A DNA stretch of 64,000 nucleotides. Origin: Nitrospira sp. (GTDB lineage: Bacteria > Nitrospirota > Nitrospiria > Nitrospirales > Nitrospiraceae). The stretch is from NCBI GenBank assembly GCA_005116745.1, contig SWDS01000002.1:318211-382210 (forward strand). Direction: 5' to 3'. This document shows, piece by piece, positions 1 to 8,732 of the stretch. Both the position numbers and the translations under genes were made by a program. Every line of letters begins with the position of its first letter. Within the stretch, counting starts at the first letter, position 1. Under the pieces are notes generated by a model. It was not told the origin of the DNA. It did not search any database and saw only the letters and a program-made list of their open reading frames with translations.

Positions 1-704
1 GCGGGATAGAGTCCTCCAAAATACGCACAGAGTGCAAGGCCTCCCCCGAGAAGCGTCACGGTCACCAGTTGTGCCAAAGCTGCACCCTGCTCATCCGCAA
101 TCACCAGCCCAGGCAACGATGTCAACGCACCAACACCCAGCCCTACGAGAGCCCACGGTCCTAATTGCCATGCCCGGCGTTGCACCAGCACACGTAGCTG
201 CTCCCCATCCGGGAATGTCAAAAATGGACGCCCCAGCACTGATAACTTGCGTACATGGCCAATCTCAAACGCATCCCGCGCAACAGATGTGCAGGAGATG
301 ATGATCGCCATCATAGCCGGCCCATCGGGATGCTCGAGATAACTGTAGTGCATGATCCATAACAGGGTAAGCACCAATAGGGATAGTTGAACGCCATATA
401 CGGCTCCGATCCAGCCGCCCAGCCAGCTCAGAATCTTTAGACCATCCTGTCGAGCAATGACAGACCAGGATGCGGCGCGCCCCACTCGATAGGCCAAGAG
501 TGCCGTCACCATTGCGACGAGACTGCTAACCGCCAGCAAGACCACGGGCTCAGTGATCGGCACAAGATGTTTCGCCAGCCGATACACCCCGAAGGCGATC
601 AGTCCTGGCACAAACATGACAACTCGCTTTGTCCGACGGACGGCATCTTCCGTCACCGCCAGGCTCAAGCTAGGAATCACGCGCAAGGCCATTCGATGCA
701 GCAT
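1..704 (-). CDS. Integral membrane protein, C-terminus beyond the window edge
   Basis: The reading frame is open on the minus strand from an ATG at 704 to the first base, giving 234 codons without a stop, so the C-terminus is missing. At least five hydrophobic segments are visible, including VVMFVPGLIAFGVYRLA near residue 30, PVVLLAVSSLVAMVTALLAY near 55, and a segment near 95 with VQLSLLVLTLLWIM. Short polar loops lie between them, so this is a polytopic inner-membrane protein. A second Met at codon 5 (692) is an equally possible start. It follows the PCP-reductase-domain gene on the same strand by 100 bases and may belong to the same transcript. I recognise no family and assign no function. 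Confidence 0.6.
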   Translation of the reverse strand, partial: MLHRMALRVIPSLSLAVTEDAVRRTKRVVMFVPGLIAFGVYRLAKHLVPITEPVVLLAVSSLVAMVTALLAYRVGRAASWSVIARQDGLKILSWLGGWIGAVYGVQLSLLVLTLLWIMHYSYLEHPDGPAMMAIIISCTSVARDAFEIGHVRKLSVLGRPFLTFPDGEQLRVLVQRRAWQLGPWALVGLGVGALTSLPGLVIADEQGAALAQLVTVTLLGGGLALCAYFGGLYP

Positions 705-744
705 AATGTTCAGAACTGAGCCAGCAGGACTGAGGACCGAACTT

Positions 745-774
745 GGAGAGGAGATTGTTGCATTGCTCCTCTCC
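745..774 (-). other. Intergenic stem-loop with adjoining short repeat
   Basis: A perfect 9-bp stem (GGAGAGGAG pairing with CTCCTCTCC) with a 12-base loop lies between the genes ending at 805 and starting at 704. It has no T-run on the minus strand, so it is a poor intrinsic terminator and may instead mark RNA processing or partial termination. It is followed at 778-800 by a short motif of the type CTCAGnACTCAG, which recurs elsewhere in the window. Confidence 0.4.
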
Positions 775-804
775 TTCTCAGCACTCAGTCCTCAGCACTC
801 GTGA

Positions 805-1296
805 CTATTTTGAAGCGGCCATCCCAAAATACTTCGCTTTGATCTCTTCCATCAGCGACACGGTGATGCGAGACAGTCCGCGGTCGGCTGCGGTACGCTC
901 AAGTTCAATCCGTGCCATGGCACGAACCGCCGCCGGCACTCGATCTAACCGCAGTTTCGCCTCCGGGTCCCATTCAATACGTTCCCCAGTTCGGGGACGG
1001 AGCAGCGTCTCATATGTGACCACCCGCTCGCCTTGACGACGAATATCCTGCTCCACTTCTTCTCGAACCAGCCCAGCCACATACGGCGGCATACGCTCCA
1101 ATTGATGCAAGGCCTCATCAGTCCAGAGCAACCGATCAACGAGGCCGTGGGCCTGTTCTTCCCGCACATCGACACCGACTTTCAGCCCACAGCCACGGCA
1201 TTCCGAACGGATAAACCATAACAGCAGACCGGTCTCTCCACCTCGCTCCTCAATCCCCTCCGTATGCATCCATCGACCACAGCCACAGGTCAGCAT
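805..1296 (-). CDS. Zinc-ribbon protein with a PCP-reductase-like C-terminal domain
   Basis: 163 residues from an ATG at 1296 with GGAG eight bases upstream; an upstream TTG at 1320 is possible but has no comparable ribosome site. The N-terminus carries cysteine pairs CGC (residues 4-6) and CRGC (about 33-36) that look like a small metal-binding ribbon. Residues about 107-157 (EWDPEAKLRLDRVPAAVRAM onward, with IT and VSLMEEIKAK) match the PCP_red domain, the short C-terminal module of the light-independent protochlorophyllide reductase B subunit that also occurs in non-phototrophs. No catalytic reductase domain is attached. It sits between a DUF420 membrane protein and another membrane protein. 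Its function is unknown; a role in tetrapyrrole or redox-cofactor handling would be inference. Confidence 0.7.
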   Translation of the reverse strand: MLTCGCGRWMHTEGIEERGGETGLLLWFIRSECRGCGLKVGVDVREEQAHGLVDRLLWTDEALHQLERMPPYVAGLVREEVEQDIRRQGERVVTYETLLRPRTGERIEWDPEAKLRLDRVPAAVRAMARIELERTAADRGLSRITVSLMEEIKAKYFGMAASK

Positions 1297-1387
1297 TGCC
1301 GATACTCCAAGACTGAGCAATGAGGACTGAGTGAATAGCCGAGGGATGCCTTTCCCAAAACTCCTCTACCCTCAGCACTCATGCCAT

Positions 1388-2104
1388 TCATCCGATCTTC
1401 CCTGGATACAGGATGTACAACATCGTGTACGTGAAGCTACCCGTGACGAACAGCACACAGTAAATAACCATCGTAAATCGGCCGAGCGCGCGATGCCGCC
1501 GCGCGCCATCTGGCCAAATCCGTTGAATCGTCATCTCAATCGCAAACACAAAAGCCACGATGGCGAGAAAGATCACATACACTTCCAGCTTCCGCATCGA
1601 AAACCCTGCCGTGGCGACACGCGAAAAAAACAACCCAAGCACGACCATGGCAATTCCGCCAAAGATGAGGCCGATCTTCTTCCACGTCGTGAGCAGCCGT
1701 GATTCCCGTAAGGATCGGACTCCGTCGAGGAACTGCTGAGAGCGAAACCCCAACACAATCATATACACCGCCATGATCAGCCCAATCATGACGAGAATGA
1801 TATGGAGCGTCAGGACGGGGATGAAGACATAATCATAGAGCGACTGCGAGCCACCAAACCCTTCCTTACCTTCAAACGCCAGGACCCCCAGCTGCCGAAA
1901 CAGATAATACGCGATAAAGAAGCTGAGCATGGCAATCATGCCACCCAACATCAACCAATGGTGTGCATCGGCCTTTCGCCGACGAGCTTGGAACCATCCC
2001 ATGATGAACAGCCCGGTGAAGAGCGTCGCCATCAGCTGACTGAGGTCCGCACCCGCCGTCGCATACGTTCCAAAGAAGCCTGGTTCCCGTAACCAATCCA
2101 GCAT
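1388..2104 (-). CDS. DUF420 family membrane protein
   Basis: 238 residues with six or more hydrophobic segments. Two features recall DUF420: an early HHWLMLGGMIAMLSFFIAYY helix pair, and a C-terminal RRHRALGRFTMVIYCVLFV segment followed by GSFTYTMLYILYP. DUF420 includes the Staphylococcus aureus CtaM protein needed for aa3-type cytochrome oxidase maturation, so a part in respiratory-chain assembly is plausible but not shown here. The protein lies in the inner membrane. It is 72 bases downstream of an O-methyltransferase gene and 91 bases upstream of the PCP-reductase-domain gene, all on the minus strand, so one transcript is likely. Confidence 0.7.
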   Translation of the reverse strand: MLDWLREPGFFGTYATAGADLSQLMATLFTGLFIMGWFQARRRKADAHHWLMLGGMIAMLSFFIAYYLFRQLGVLAFEGKEGFGGSQSLYDYVFIPVLTLHIILVMIGLIMAVYMIVLGFRSQQFLDGVRSLRESRLLTTWKKIGLIFGGIAMVVLGLFFSRVATAGFSMRKLEVYVIFLAIVAFVFAIEMTIQRIWPDGARRHRALGRFTMVIYCVLFVTGSFTYTMLYILYPGKIG

Positions 2105-2176
2105 CAGACCCTGCCCCTACTTCCTCGTTTCTCACACCTACGCGAACACTCTCGCGTTCGATACCACGCATGTTTT

Positions 2177-3163
2177 CTACAGCTTCGTGCCTTGCGCCAC
2201 TGCCGTCTTCTCCAACTCCACAACAGAGACAAACCCGGCGGCTTGGAGCCATTGCATGGCCTCGCCGGCCCGATAGCAGCTGCCCTGCTGAGTGTTGACA
2301 AGGATATGGACCGCGAACGCGGTCGTCCATGCTGGGCCAGTCCCAGCTTCATCTAGAAATCGATCTTTAATCACCAACCGCCCGCCCGGCGCCAACGATC
2401 CGAAGCTCTTTTTAACCAGATCCTGATTCATCTGAAACGTTTGATAGTGCAAGATATCGGACATCAAGACCACATCGTATGGTCCCCCAAGTTGGTCTCG
2501 ATTGAAATCACCGGGATGCAGGGCGACTCGTGCTTCCAACCCGGCGTCCTTGACCGTTTTTTCCGCCAACTTCAACGTCGCCGGGAGATCAAAAACCGTC
2601 GCGTGCAGTTCTGGATACACCTGGCAAAACGCAATGGCGTTGGTCCCAGCGCCACCACCAAGATCGAGCAACCGCTCGCGGCCACCCAGCTTCAGTCGCT
2701 TGGCTAAATCAGGACCGCTTTGTTGGCCAATCCGATTGAGCACCGCTAGCACGTTGCTTCCCAACTCGGGATCGGTCTCAAAGACATGGCGATCGACCGC
2801 CCGTTTCCCTGTCCGAATCGTCTCTTCCAGCTTTCCCCAGTTATTCCACTCCGCATCGTGCAGAAGGAGCAAGTGGCCAACATACTTTGGTGACTGCCGA
2901 ACGAGGTGTGTCAGCGCCGTCGGCGAGTTGCCATACAGGTCCCCCTCCTTCGTCAGCAACTTCATTGCCACGAGGGCGTTCAAGAGAATATTCAGTGTGT
3001 GAGGATCGGCCTGAAGTCGACCCGCAATGTCCTGGACTGCCTTCGGTCGCTCACTGATGGCAGAAAAAACGTCCAGCTTCACGGCCGTCAGGAGGACTTT
3101 GGTCTCCCAGTAGTAGCCAAGCTGAAAGATTTCTGCGAGTGAGAGCTCTCGTGACACACCCAT
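2177..3163 (-). CDS. SAM-dependent O-methyltransferase (COMT/CrtF-like)
   Basis: 328 residues. The first ~100 residues form the winged-helix dimerisation domain typical of caffeate/hydroxyneurosporene/bacteriochlorophyll-type O-methyltransferases (EIFQLGYYWETKVLLTAVKL, then DVFSAI and a helix-turn-helix-like stretch). The SAM-binding motif LLDLGGGAGTNAIAF is near residue 170, the acidic DLP follows, and APGGRLVIKDRF is near residue 265. The substrate cannot be read from sequence; quinones, carotenoids, tetrapyrroles and small phenolics are the usual targets. It is first in a group with DUF420 and PCP-reductase-domain genes. A second protein of the same architecture lies at 34027-35094. Confidence 0.75.
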   Translation of the reverse strand: MGVSRELSLAEIFQLGYYWETKVLLTAVKLDVFSAISERPKAVQDIAGRLQADPHTLNILLNALVAMKLLTKEGDLYGNSPTALTHLVRQSPKYVGHLLLLHDAEWNNWGKLEETIRTGKRAVDRHVFETDPELGSNVLAVLNRIGQQSGPDLAKRLKLGGRERLLDLGGGAGTNAIAFCQVYPELHATVFDLPATLKLAEKTVKDAGLEARVALHPGDFNRDQLGGPYDVVLMSDILHYQTFQMNQDLVKKSFGSLAPGGRLVIKDRFLDEAGTGPAWTTAFAVHILVNTQQGSCYRAGEAMQWLQAAGFVSVVELEKTAVAQGTKL

Positions 3164-3341
3164 TCCCTTGGCTAATAGCTTTCAAACGTAAGATCTTACC
3201 TAGATCAGAAAGTAAAAGACAAGGCGGTGAATGCCACGCTTTGGGGTTGAAAGAGCCGCATCGAAGACATCTTGGAGACTGGCCAGAGGACTGACTCCGA
3301 CCGAGTGGCTGTGGAAGGAGGCGACGAGAACAGACTTCCGT

Positions 3342-4073
3342 TCACGCTTCTTCCAGTTGAATCACTTCTACATGCACCCTGGCGGTGCCCTGGCCGACAA
3401 ATCCCAGTTGTTCGGCAGCGCCCCGGCTGAGGTCGATGATGCGTTTCCCGGAATCCGGGTTGTGATCACTAGGGAAGGGGCCGCGGTCATTTACTCGGAC
3501 GATGATCGACTTGCCGTTTTCCAGGTTCGTCACCTGGACGTGGATCGGCAGCGGCAGATACTTGTGCGCCGCCGTCAACCCGTTGGGGTTGAACAGCTCA
3601 CCGTTGGCCGTCATGTGGCCTCCGGGTAAACGCCTGGTTTCCTCTCCATACCACGAGGCGAGGCCCGTCTCTTCGTACGTCCGTGCACTGGCAAGGCTCA
3701 TCGGCACATAATGCTGACCCTTGACAGTGTACGGAGCGGCTTTGACTCGCCCAAGCCTGATTGCCTCTTTAACTGGGAGCCCATCGATGGTCTGAATATC
3801 GTCCCGGATCAATGGATACTCCAATGGAGCCTGGACTATCTCAAAGGTAAACTTCCCAATGCGATAGGCCAGCTTGGTGGCCCCCTTCGTCAATTCATAG
3901 GTGCCGCGCACGACCCAGATCGTGCCTTTGACCGTTTTTTTGGCGACGCGATAGGTGGTCTTGATCGATGAGAAGACCCCGTCAATGACCGAACAGGACA
4001 CAAGCGTCGGCAGGATGGGGAGCAAGAGCAGTGGAATGATGTTTGATTTCTTGCAGCAGAAATATAAAGACAC
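3342..4073 (-). CDS. rlpA: RlpA-like septal ring lipoprotein
   Basis: 243 residues from a GTG start. The N-terminus is a lipoprotein signal with lipobox LVSC (Cys about 27), so the product should be lipid-anchored in the outer membrane or periplasm. The double-psi beta-barrel of RlpA covers about residues 135-240: GLASWYGEE, TANGE.FNPNGLTAAHKYLP, VQVTNLENGKSIIVRVNDRG, GKRIIDLSRGAAEQLG. The Asp of NDRGPF and the preceding conserved His fit the catalytic site of RlpA lytic transglycosylases that cleave naked glycan strands at the septum. There is no SPOR domain, unlike the E. coli protein; instead a ~90-residue N-terminal region separates anchor and barrel. Confidence 0.88.
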   Translation of the reverse strand: MSLYFCCKKSNIIPLLLLPILPTLVSCSVIDGVFSSIKTTYRVAKKTVKGTIWVVRGTYELTKGATKLAYRIGKFTFEIVQAPLEYPLIRDDIQTIDGLPVKEAIRLGRVKAAPYTVKGQHYVPMSLASARTYEETGLASWYGEETRRLPGGHMTANGELFNPNGLTAAHKYLPLPIHVQVTNLENGKSIIVRVNDRGPFPSDHNPDSGKRIIDLSRGAAEQLGFVGQGTARVHVEVIQLEEA

Positions 4074-4110
4074 GGCGATGAACTTGGCATGAAAACAGGA
4101 TAAAAACAGG

Positions 4111-4137
4111 AAGGGCAGCGGAGACTCCGCTGCCCTT
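4111..4137 (-). terminator. Rho-independent terminator of the cupredoxin-like gene
   Basis: A perfect 13-bp inverted repeat (AAGGGCAGCGGAG / CTCCGCTGCCCTT) lies 26 bases past the stop of the gene at 4163-4957. On the minus strand it is followed closely by CCTGTTTTTATCC, a T-rich tract. This is one of the clearest intrinsic terminators in the window. Confidence 0.8.
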
Positions 4138-4162
4138 CAACAACACATCCACAAAACGAGGC

Positions 4163-4957
4163 TTACTTGATTTCAGCCTTGAGGTTGGCGGAACCACCAT
4201 CGGCCACTTCCACCTCAAACTCGATTTTCTTACCCTTGCCAGCGAATGGATGCCAAGCTACCACCTTGTGCTTGCCAGCAGGAACATCCTTAATCTCAAA
4301 GGATCCATCCTCCTTGGCAACCGCGAAATGCGGGCTCGACACTGGGAGGAAGAACCCTTGCATAAACTCATGCTGGTCACATTGTAACCGATAGTACCCT
4401 TCCTTTTCGGCACCACCACGGAAAGTCACCGGCTTGTCCAGCTTGTCACCCTTCTTCGCAAGACCAATGTTGAAACCGGTTGCCGAGGATGTACCCTTCA
4501 CCGTGAAACTGTGGGGATTGTGAAGCACACCCAGAGTAGACTTGGGATCTTCAGCGTCTGCATCGGTATTTTCGACCTTGAAGGGCCGAGTATTCACAAC
4601 GATCCCCGTGAACGGTTGGAAGTCACAGAACGCCGCCACCACTTCCGTGCCGGTATAGCCGTCCATCCAGGCCTTGTCTTCGATGTCGACTACCGCCACC
4701 ACTGCGCCCTTCAACCCACCATCCTTGCTCACTTCGATCTGCTTCAAGAACCGCTTGTCGCCATCCATCTTGCTCTTGTCGGGAATCTGGGGACAAAACT
4801 TTGGATTGGGGAACTTTGAAAAGAGAAATTCCTTATTCTCCGCCTTCCCCGCAAACGTGACCTTCCCACTGATCGTTCCGCCCGCATACGAGGTGAGAGG
4901 CGCCGCAACCAACGCGACGGCTGCTACACCAAACATGACTGATAACGCACTCTTCAT
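4163..4957 (-). CDS. Secreted cupredoxin-like protein with a carboxypeptidase-regulatory-like region
   Basis: 264 residues with a strong ribosome site (AAGGAGG). A signal peptide ends near SYAGG (residue 25), so the protein is periplasmic. Residues 190-200 contain C-x2-H-x2-M (C193, H196, M199), the C-terminal loop pattern of type I copper sites, and HNPH at 146-149 could supply the remaining histidine. The last 50 residues (GSFEIKDVPAGKHKVVAWHP) match the beta-sandwich carboxypeptidase-regulatory-like fold. It is a single-gene unit with its own promoter-like site and terminator. A role in periplasmic electron transfer or copper binding is inferred; a purely structural secreted protein is the alternative. 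Confidence 0.65.
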   Translation of the reverse strand: MKSALSVMFGVAAVALVAAPLTSYAGGTISGKVTFAGKAENKEFLFSKFPNPKFCPQIPDKSKMDGDKRFLKQIEVSKDGGLKGAVVAVVDIEDKAWMDGYTGTEVVAAFCDFQPFTGIVVNTRPFKVENTDADAEDPKSTLGVLHNPHSFTVKGTSSATGFNIGLAKKGDKLDKPVTFRGGAEKEGYYRLQCDQHEFMQGFFLPVSSPHFAVAKEDGSFEIKDVPAGKHKVVAWHPFAGKGKKIEFEVEVADGGSANLKAEIK

Positions 4958-5109
4958 TGGACTGCCTCCTTAGTGATAGACCAACCAGCCTGTTTCTGAC
5001 TTTCTCTCTCCACCCTATTTCACATCGGTCGCGATGAAAACTTCGGACCAACGTCCGTTACAGTGGACACATTCACACCACCGCTGGCGAGCTTGACTCA
5101 GACCGAGTA

Positions 5110-5139
5110 TGTATATGAAATCTTACAGCCTGCTGTCAA
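5110..5139 (-). promoter_or_regulatory. Sigma-70-type promoter for the cupredoxin-like gene
   Basis: On the minus strand TTGACA is followed after 18 bases by TATACA, about 150 bases upstream of the ATG at 4957. The region between the divergent genes (4958-5281) holds this site, a small 6-bp palindrome at 5229-5244 and no credible coding sequence. Confidence 0.5.
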
Positions 5140-5281
5140 TGTGAAACAAGAGGCTTGTATTAGACTACTATTCGGCCTTTCTGACAGTAGATTTTTTGCC
5201 TTTAGTCCTGGTAAAGTTACAACTGCATGCCTGATTCCTCAGGCCTGATTATCTGCAAGAGACTCTGCTTCATATGAAGAT

Positions 5282-6187
5282 ATGCTCTTTCCCCCAGTAG
5301 TGAGTATTATGGTAACACCCGTACAATCCGCCGTCACGCTCAGGCGTACCTATCCCCTCTCCGTCACAATAGTACTGTTCACTCTTGTTGTGGGGAGCGC
5401 ACTCATCGGGGTGCCCGCTTTCGCAGTTGTCTATGGATATACCTGGCTGGACTGGACCATGTTTGGGCTCCTATACATGATTACCGGGCTCGGCATTACG
5501 GTTGGCTACCATCGGCTGATTTCGCACAGGAGTTTCCTGTGTCCCGATTGGGTCAAGACCGGATTACTGATCGCCGGCGGATGGGCACTGCAAAACTCTG
5601 CCCTGAAGTGGGGAGCTGATCACATCCGCCACCATGCCGCGTGCGACCAAGATGCCGATCCGTACAACGCTCAGCGAGGATTCTGGCATAGCCATTGCGG
5701 ATGGCTCTTCTCCGACGGGCGATACTCGGATGAAAAATATGCCACACGGCTCAAGCAAGATCCGGTTATCATGTGGCAACATCGGTACTATGGGCTCATC
5801 TTTCTCTCAGGATTGGCACTCCCGTTCGTGGTGGGCTTTCTCTACGGCGGTTGGGTCGGCGGCTTCGGCTGTTTTATGCTCGCCGGCGTCGGTCGGACAT
5901 TTGCCGTGCTAAATTCGACCTTTTGTATCAATTCAGTGTGCCATTTGTGGGGAAGCCAGCCCCATGGCCAAGCCGATTCAAGCCGCGACAGCTGGTTCGT
6001 CTCGCTCCTGACGTTTGGGGAGGGGTATCACAACTATCATCACACTTACCAAAGCGACTACCGAAACGGTCCCCGCTGGTATAATTTTGACCCATCGAAA
6101 TGGCTGATTTTCACACTGTCGCTGCTCGGATTAGCCTGGTCACTCCGCACCGCTTCCGCCGCTGAGGGCAAAGTTTCAAACCTCTAA
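5282..6187 (+). CDS. Acyl-CoA/fatty acid desaturase
   Basis: 301 residues; an ATG at 5309 (MVTPVQ) is an alternative start, and neither has a clear ribosome site. This is a membrane di-iron desaturase. The three histidine boxes are visible: HRLISHRSF (H-x4-H) near residue 79, DHIRHHA (H-x2-HH) near 116, and GYHNYHHTYQSDYRNG (H-x2-HH) near 255. Four hydrophobic segments separate them in the usual order. Enzymes of this group insert a cis double bond, typically at delta-9, into saturated acyl chains using O2 and an electron donor, adjusting membrane fluidity. It stands alone between divergent and convergent neighbours. Confidence 0.88.
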   Translation: MLFPPVVSIMVTPVQSAVTLRRTYPLSVTIVLFTLVVGSALIGVPAFAVVYGYTWLDWTMFGLLYMITGLGITVGYHRLISHRSFLCPDWVKTGLLIAGGWALQNSALKWGADHIRHHAACDQDADPYNAQRGFWHSHCGWLFSDGRYSDEKYATRLKQDPVIMWQHRYYGLIFLSGLALPFVVGFLYGGWVGGFGCFMLAGVGRTFAVLNSTFCINSVCHLWGSQPHGQADSSRDSWFVSLLTFGEGYHNYHHTYQSDYRNGPRWYNFDPSKWLIFTLSLLGLAWSLRTASAAEGKVSNL

Positions 6188-6239
6188 CTGTTCCCGACCT
6201 TCAGCACCACTATTTGCAACAGGTAAATGAGCGGTGTGC

Positions 6240-7199
6240 TTAGTACTTGCGCAAAGACACCGGCGGGAGATTCAATAACCCTTCACGCACGGCTGCCCAT
6301 AACGCATCGAGCATCGCGGTGAGGTCAGGGGCCGTTTGAGCCAGTATCTTGACGGCAAGCCCCGGGACAGGTCCAACAGACACACCTCCCAAGACTTCCC
6401 CTGGACGAGTGTCCAAGATCGTGGCGATTTTTGACTCCAATTCGTTCCACACCTCTGATGGCGTACTATCGTTCACCACATAAAGCGAAGCCACATAGTT
6501 CCATTCTTCCACCAAACCAACACGTCCTAAGTCCGTAGATGGATCAAGAACATATCGCTCAAGCAGCGTACTGCCGGACGCCATCGTAATTCGAATATCG
6601 TTCTCCAGATCCGTAAATGCCCATCGCTCTCCACTGGCGATACGGCCAGATGCGACAGCATCCCATAGCAAGAGTGTTGCGCCAGGCGCCAGAGTGGCCT
6701 GGAGAGTCTGCCGAAATCGAGAACCGGCAAAAGGGATCGTATGTTCAGGGAACCACTCGAGCACCGCGCCAGAGCCGACCGTGATATTGACGTGCTGTTC
6801 GGACACCTTTCCCTCCGTCCGATAGACACGGTTGGCAGAAGGGGCAGAAATCAGGACATGCGCATCCTGCTCCACCTTCATGTCAATGGACAGATGATCA
6901 CCGCCAACAAGACCGCCGGAGGGGTTCACCAGAAGTGTATAGGCGGCTCCCGTGTCATCAAGATAGATGGGGGGGAGCAGTTTCCAAGGTGTGGTGAAAT
7001 ATGAGTGCGAGATAATAGTCTGGTGATCACACTTCGTGTAGGTGAGCTTAAGCTCGCCGACCCGTCCGACCAATTCCGTCACAAACCATCCTGGAGCCTT
7101 CTTTTTCAAGGAAGGCTTTCCTTTCCCAGAAGGTATTCTTTTTGAGGATGTACCGGTTTCCCGAGACGTCCTCTTGTGCTGTCCCTCCCGAGTCGGCAT
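6240..7199 (-). CDS. ureD: Urease accessory protein UreD (UreH)
   Basis: 319 residues. UreD binds apo-urease and, with UreF and UreG, delivers nickel to the active site. Family features are LLVNPSGGLVGGDHLSIDM near residue 105, RVYRTEGKVSEQ and EWFPEHTIPFAGSRFRQT near 150, and SGER..F in the middle. The first ~50 residues are a Lys/Ser/Thr-rich extension (KRTSRETGTSSKRIPSGKGK) that typical UreD proteins lack. It is the last gene of the cluster, starting two bases after the ureG stop, so translation is probably coupled. Confidence 0.92.
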   Translation of the reverse strand: MPTREGQHKRTSRETGTSSKRIPSGKGKPSLKKKAPGWFVTELVGRVGELKLTYTKCDHQTIISHSYFTTPWKLLPPIYLDDTGAAYTLLVNPSGGLVGGDHLSIDMKVEQDAHVLISAPSANRVYRTEGKVSEQHVNITVGSGAVLEWFPEHTIPFAGSRFRQTLQATLAPGATLLLWDAVASGRIASGERWAFTDLENDIRITMASGSTLLERYVLDPSTDLGRVGLVEEWNYVASLYVVNDSTPSEVWNELESKIATILDTRPGEVLGGVSVGPVPGLAVKILAQTAPDLTAMLDALWAAVREGLLNLPPVSLRKY

Positions 7200-7201
7200 G
7201 G

Positions 7202-7879
7202 TTAGGAACGCCTGGCTCGTTGCGGGATGCGCTCCTCCACCCAGGCCACTACGGCATCCATGCCCTCGCCGGAAAGAATATTCGTGAACGCGAACGGCAG
7301 ATCCCCGCGCATTTTGCGGGTATCCCGATTCATGACGGACAGATCCGCGCGCACATGCGGCGCCAGATCCATCTTATTGATGACAAGAAAATCTGATCGA
7401 GTGATCCCTGGTCCACCTTTTCGTGGGATCTTGTCACCACCCGCCACATCAATCACATAGATGACGTGATCGACGAGCTCAGGGCTAAAGGTCGCGGCCA
7501 AGTTGTCGCCCCCGCTTTCCAGAAAGATCAATTCAACATCCGGATGGCGACGAAGCAGATCGTCAATGGCTTCCTGGTTATGCGAGGCATCTTCCCGGAT
7601 CGCCGTATGTGGACACCCCCCCGTTTCAACACCAAGAATCCGGTCAACCGGCAAAGCACCGCGCGTAGTCAGGATTTCCGCGTCGATTTTCGTGAAAATA
7701 TCGTTCGTCACGGCGGCAAGGCTGAATCGATCGCGCAACCGCTGACACAGCGCTTCGACAAGCGCTGTCTTCCCTGATCCAACGGGACCTCCAATACCAA
7801 TGACCGGAATGCCTTGTTTCCGCGCTTGAGTCGGAGTCCAATTGTGACTGTGCTCACGATTTAGATCATGCATGGTCAT
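7202..7879 (-). CDS. ureG: Urease accessory GTPase UreG
   Basis: 225 residues, normal for the family plus a slightly long N-terminus. UreG is the GTP-dependent nickel carrier of the urease maturation complex. The P-loop GGPVGSGKT is at residues 30-38. The invariant metal-binding motif CPH is at 89-91 within [14 protein letters not shown]. The guanine-specificity motif NKMD is near 170. Start could be the first or third codon (both ATG). With no ureE in the cluster, UreG may have to accept nickel from another chaperone such as HypA. Confidence 0.95.
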   Translation of the reverse strand: MTMHDLNREHSHNWTPTQARKQGIPVIGIGGPVGSGKTALVEALCQRLRDRFSLAAVTNDIFTKIDAEILTTRGALPVDRILGVETGGCPHTAIREDASHNQEAIDDLLRRHPDVELIFLESGGDNLAATFSPELVDHVIYVIDVAGGDKIPRKGGPGITRSDFLVINKMDLAPHVRADLSVMNRDTRKMRGDLPFAFTNILSGEGMDAVVAWVEERIPQRARRS

Positions 7880-7891
7880 CCCACGAGCGGA

Positions 7892-7917
7892 CCGTTGAGA
7901 CCGAAGGCCCTCAACGG
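7892..7917 (-). other. Stem-loop between ureF and ureG
   Basis: An 8-bp perfect inverted repeat (CCGTTGAG / CTCAACGG) with a 10-base loop lies in the 84-base gap between ureF and ureG, just before the ureG ribosome-site region. No T-run follows, so attenuation or RNA stability is more likely than full termination. Confidence 0.3.
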
Positions 7918-7963
7918 CCGTTCTGTTCCTTTCTATGCGTCACGCATGCTCGCTGACTCACGA

Positions 7964-8650
7964 TTAAGACCGAAAGAGTCTCCATTCCAGAGCACCATGC
8001 CGCATGGCATAAATGTCTTGAATCGGCGACCACGAGCTCATTGCGCTCTCTGAGTCAACGTCTCGACTGATCCGCTCAATCAATGGCAGCCATTCGCCCA
8101 AGATGCGCTGCCCTTCATGTTGTCCAAGAGGGCTGAGTCGCATGGCCGCGGAGATAAACCCGACCGCAGCTTGATACAGGAAGGCAGCCGCCGTGTCCTC
8201 TTGGCTCCAACCTGCTGCACCGAGCGTGAGTCCGAACGTGATCGCTAAATGGCCAGGAGCGCGCGCGGCCTCGACCTCGTCACAATATGCCGCAAGAATC
8301 GGTTTCCCTCGGATTTGATCCGCCGCAACTCGGATGACTTGCCGCCCCATTTGACGGCTGGCCAACCGCGATGCTCGACTGAGCTTCGCCGCCTCGAGCA
8401 TTCGATCGATAGCCAGCGCCATCGAAATTTGTCCGGCAGCTCCTGCTCGATTGGCTCTTTTCGTGGCCAGGGCGTCTCGTCGGCTCATGCCACCTCGGAG
8501 CAAATCCTCGATGTACCCGGCAAGTTGATCGGAGGTTTTTACAGCACCACCTTGAACGGCAGCTTCCAAACCCGACGAAAATGCGTACCCGCCAGACGGG
8601 AAAAACGTATCAACAAACCGCAACCCTTCAAGCAATGCAGACGTATTCAT
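7964..8650 (-). CDS. ureF: Urease accessory protein UreF
   Basis: 228 residues. UreF bridges UreD and UreG in the maturation complex and controls GTP hydrolysis. Family signatures are DTFFPSGGYAFSSGLE near residue 14, the all-helical body with SRASRLASRQMGRQ in the middle, HLAITFGL near 145, and the C-terminal MSSWSPIQDIYAMRHGALEWRLFRS, which is the usual ending (the R-LF-S tail docks onto UreD). It sits between ureC and ureG on the minus strand with gaps of about 80 bases on both sides. Confidence 0.93.
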   Translation of the reverse strand: MNTSALLEGLRFVDTFFPSGGYAFSSGLEAAVQGGAVKTSDQLAGYIEDLLRGGMSRRDALATKRANRAGAAGQISMALAIDRMLEAAKLSRASRLASRQMGRQVIRVAADQIRGKPILAAYCDEVEAARAPGHLAITFGLTLGAAGWSQEDTAAAFLYQAAVGFISAAMRLSPLGQHEGQRILGEWLPLIERISRDVDSESAMSSWSPIQDIYAMRHGALEWRLFRS

Positions 8651-8732
8651 GGGGCATGAAGAAACAAAAACAGCCAGTCAGCGACCTTCACACTACATCC
8701 GCTACAGGTAGCCGAGCCAGCCGTCATTTTCG

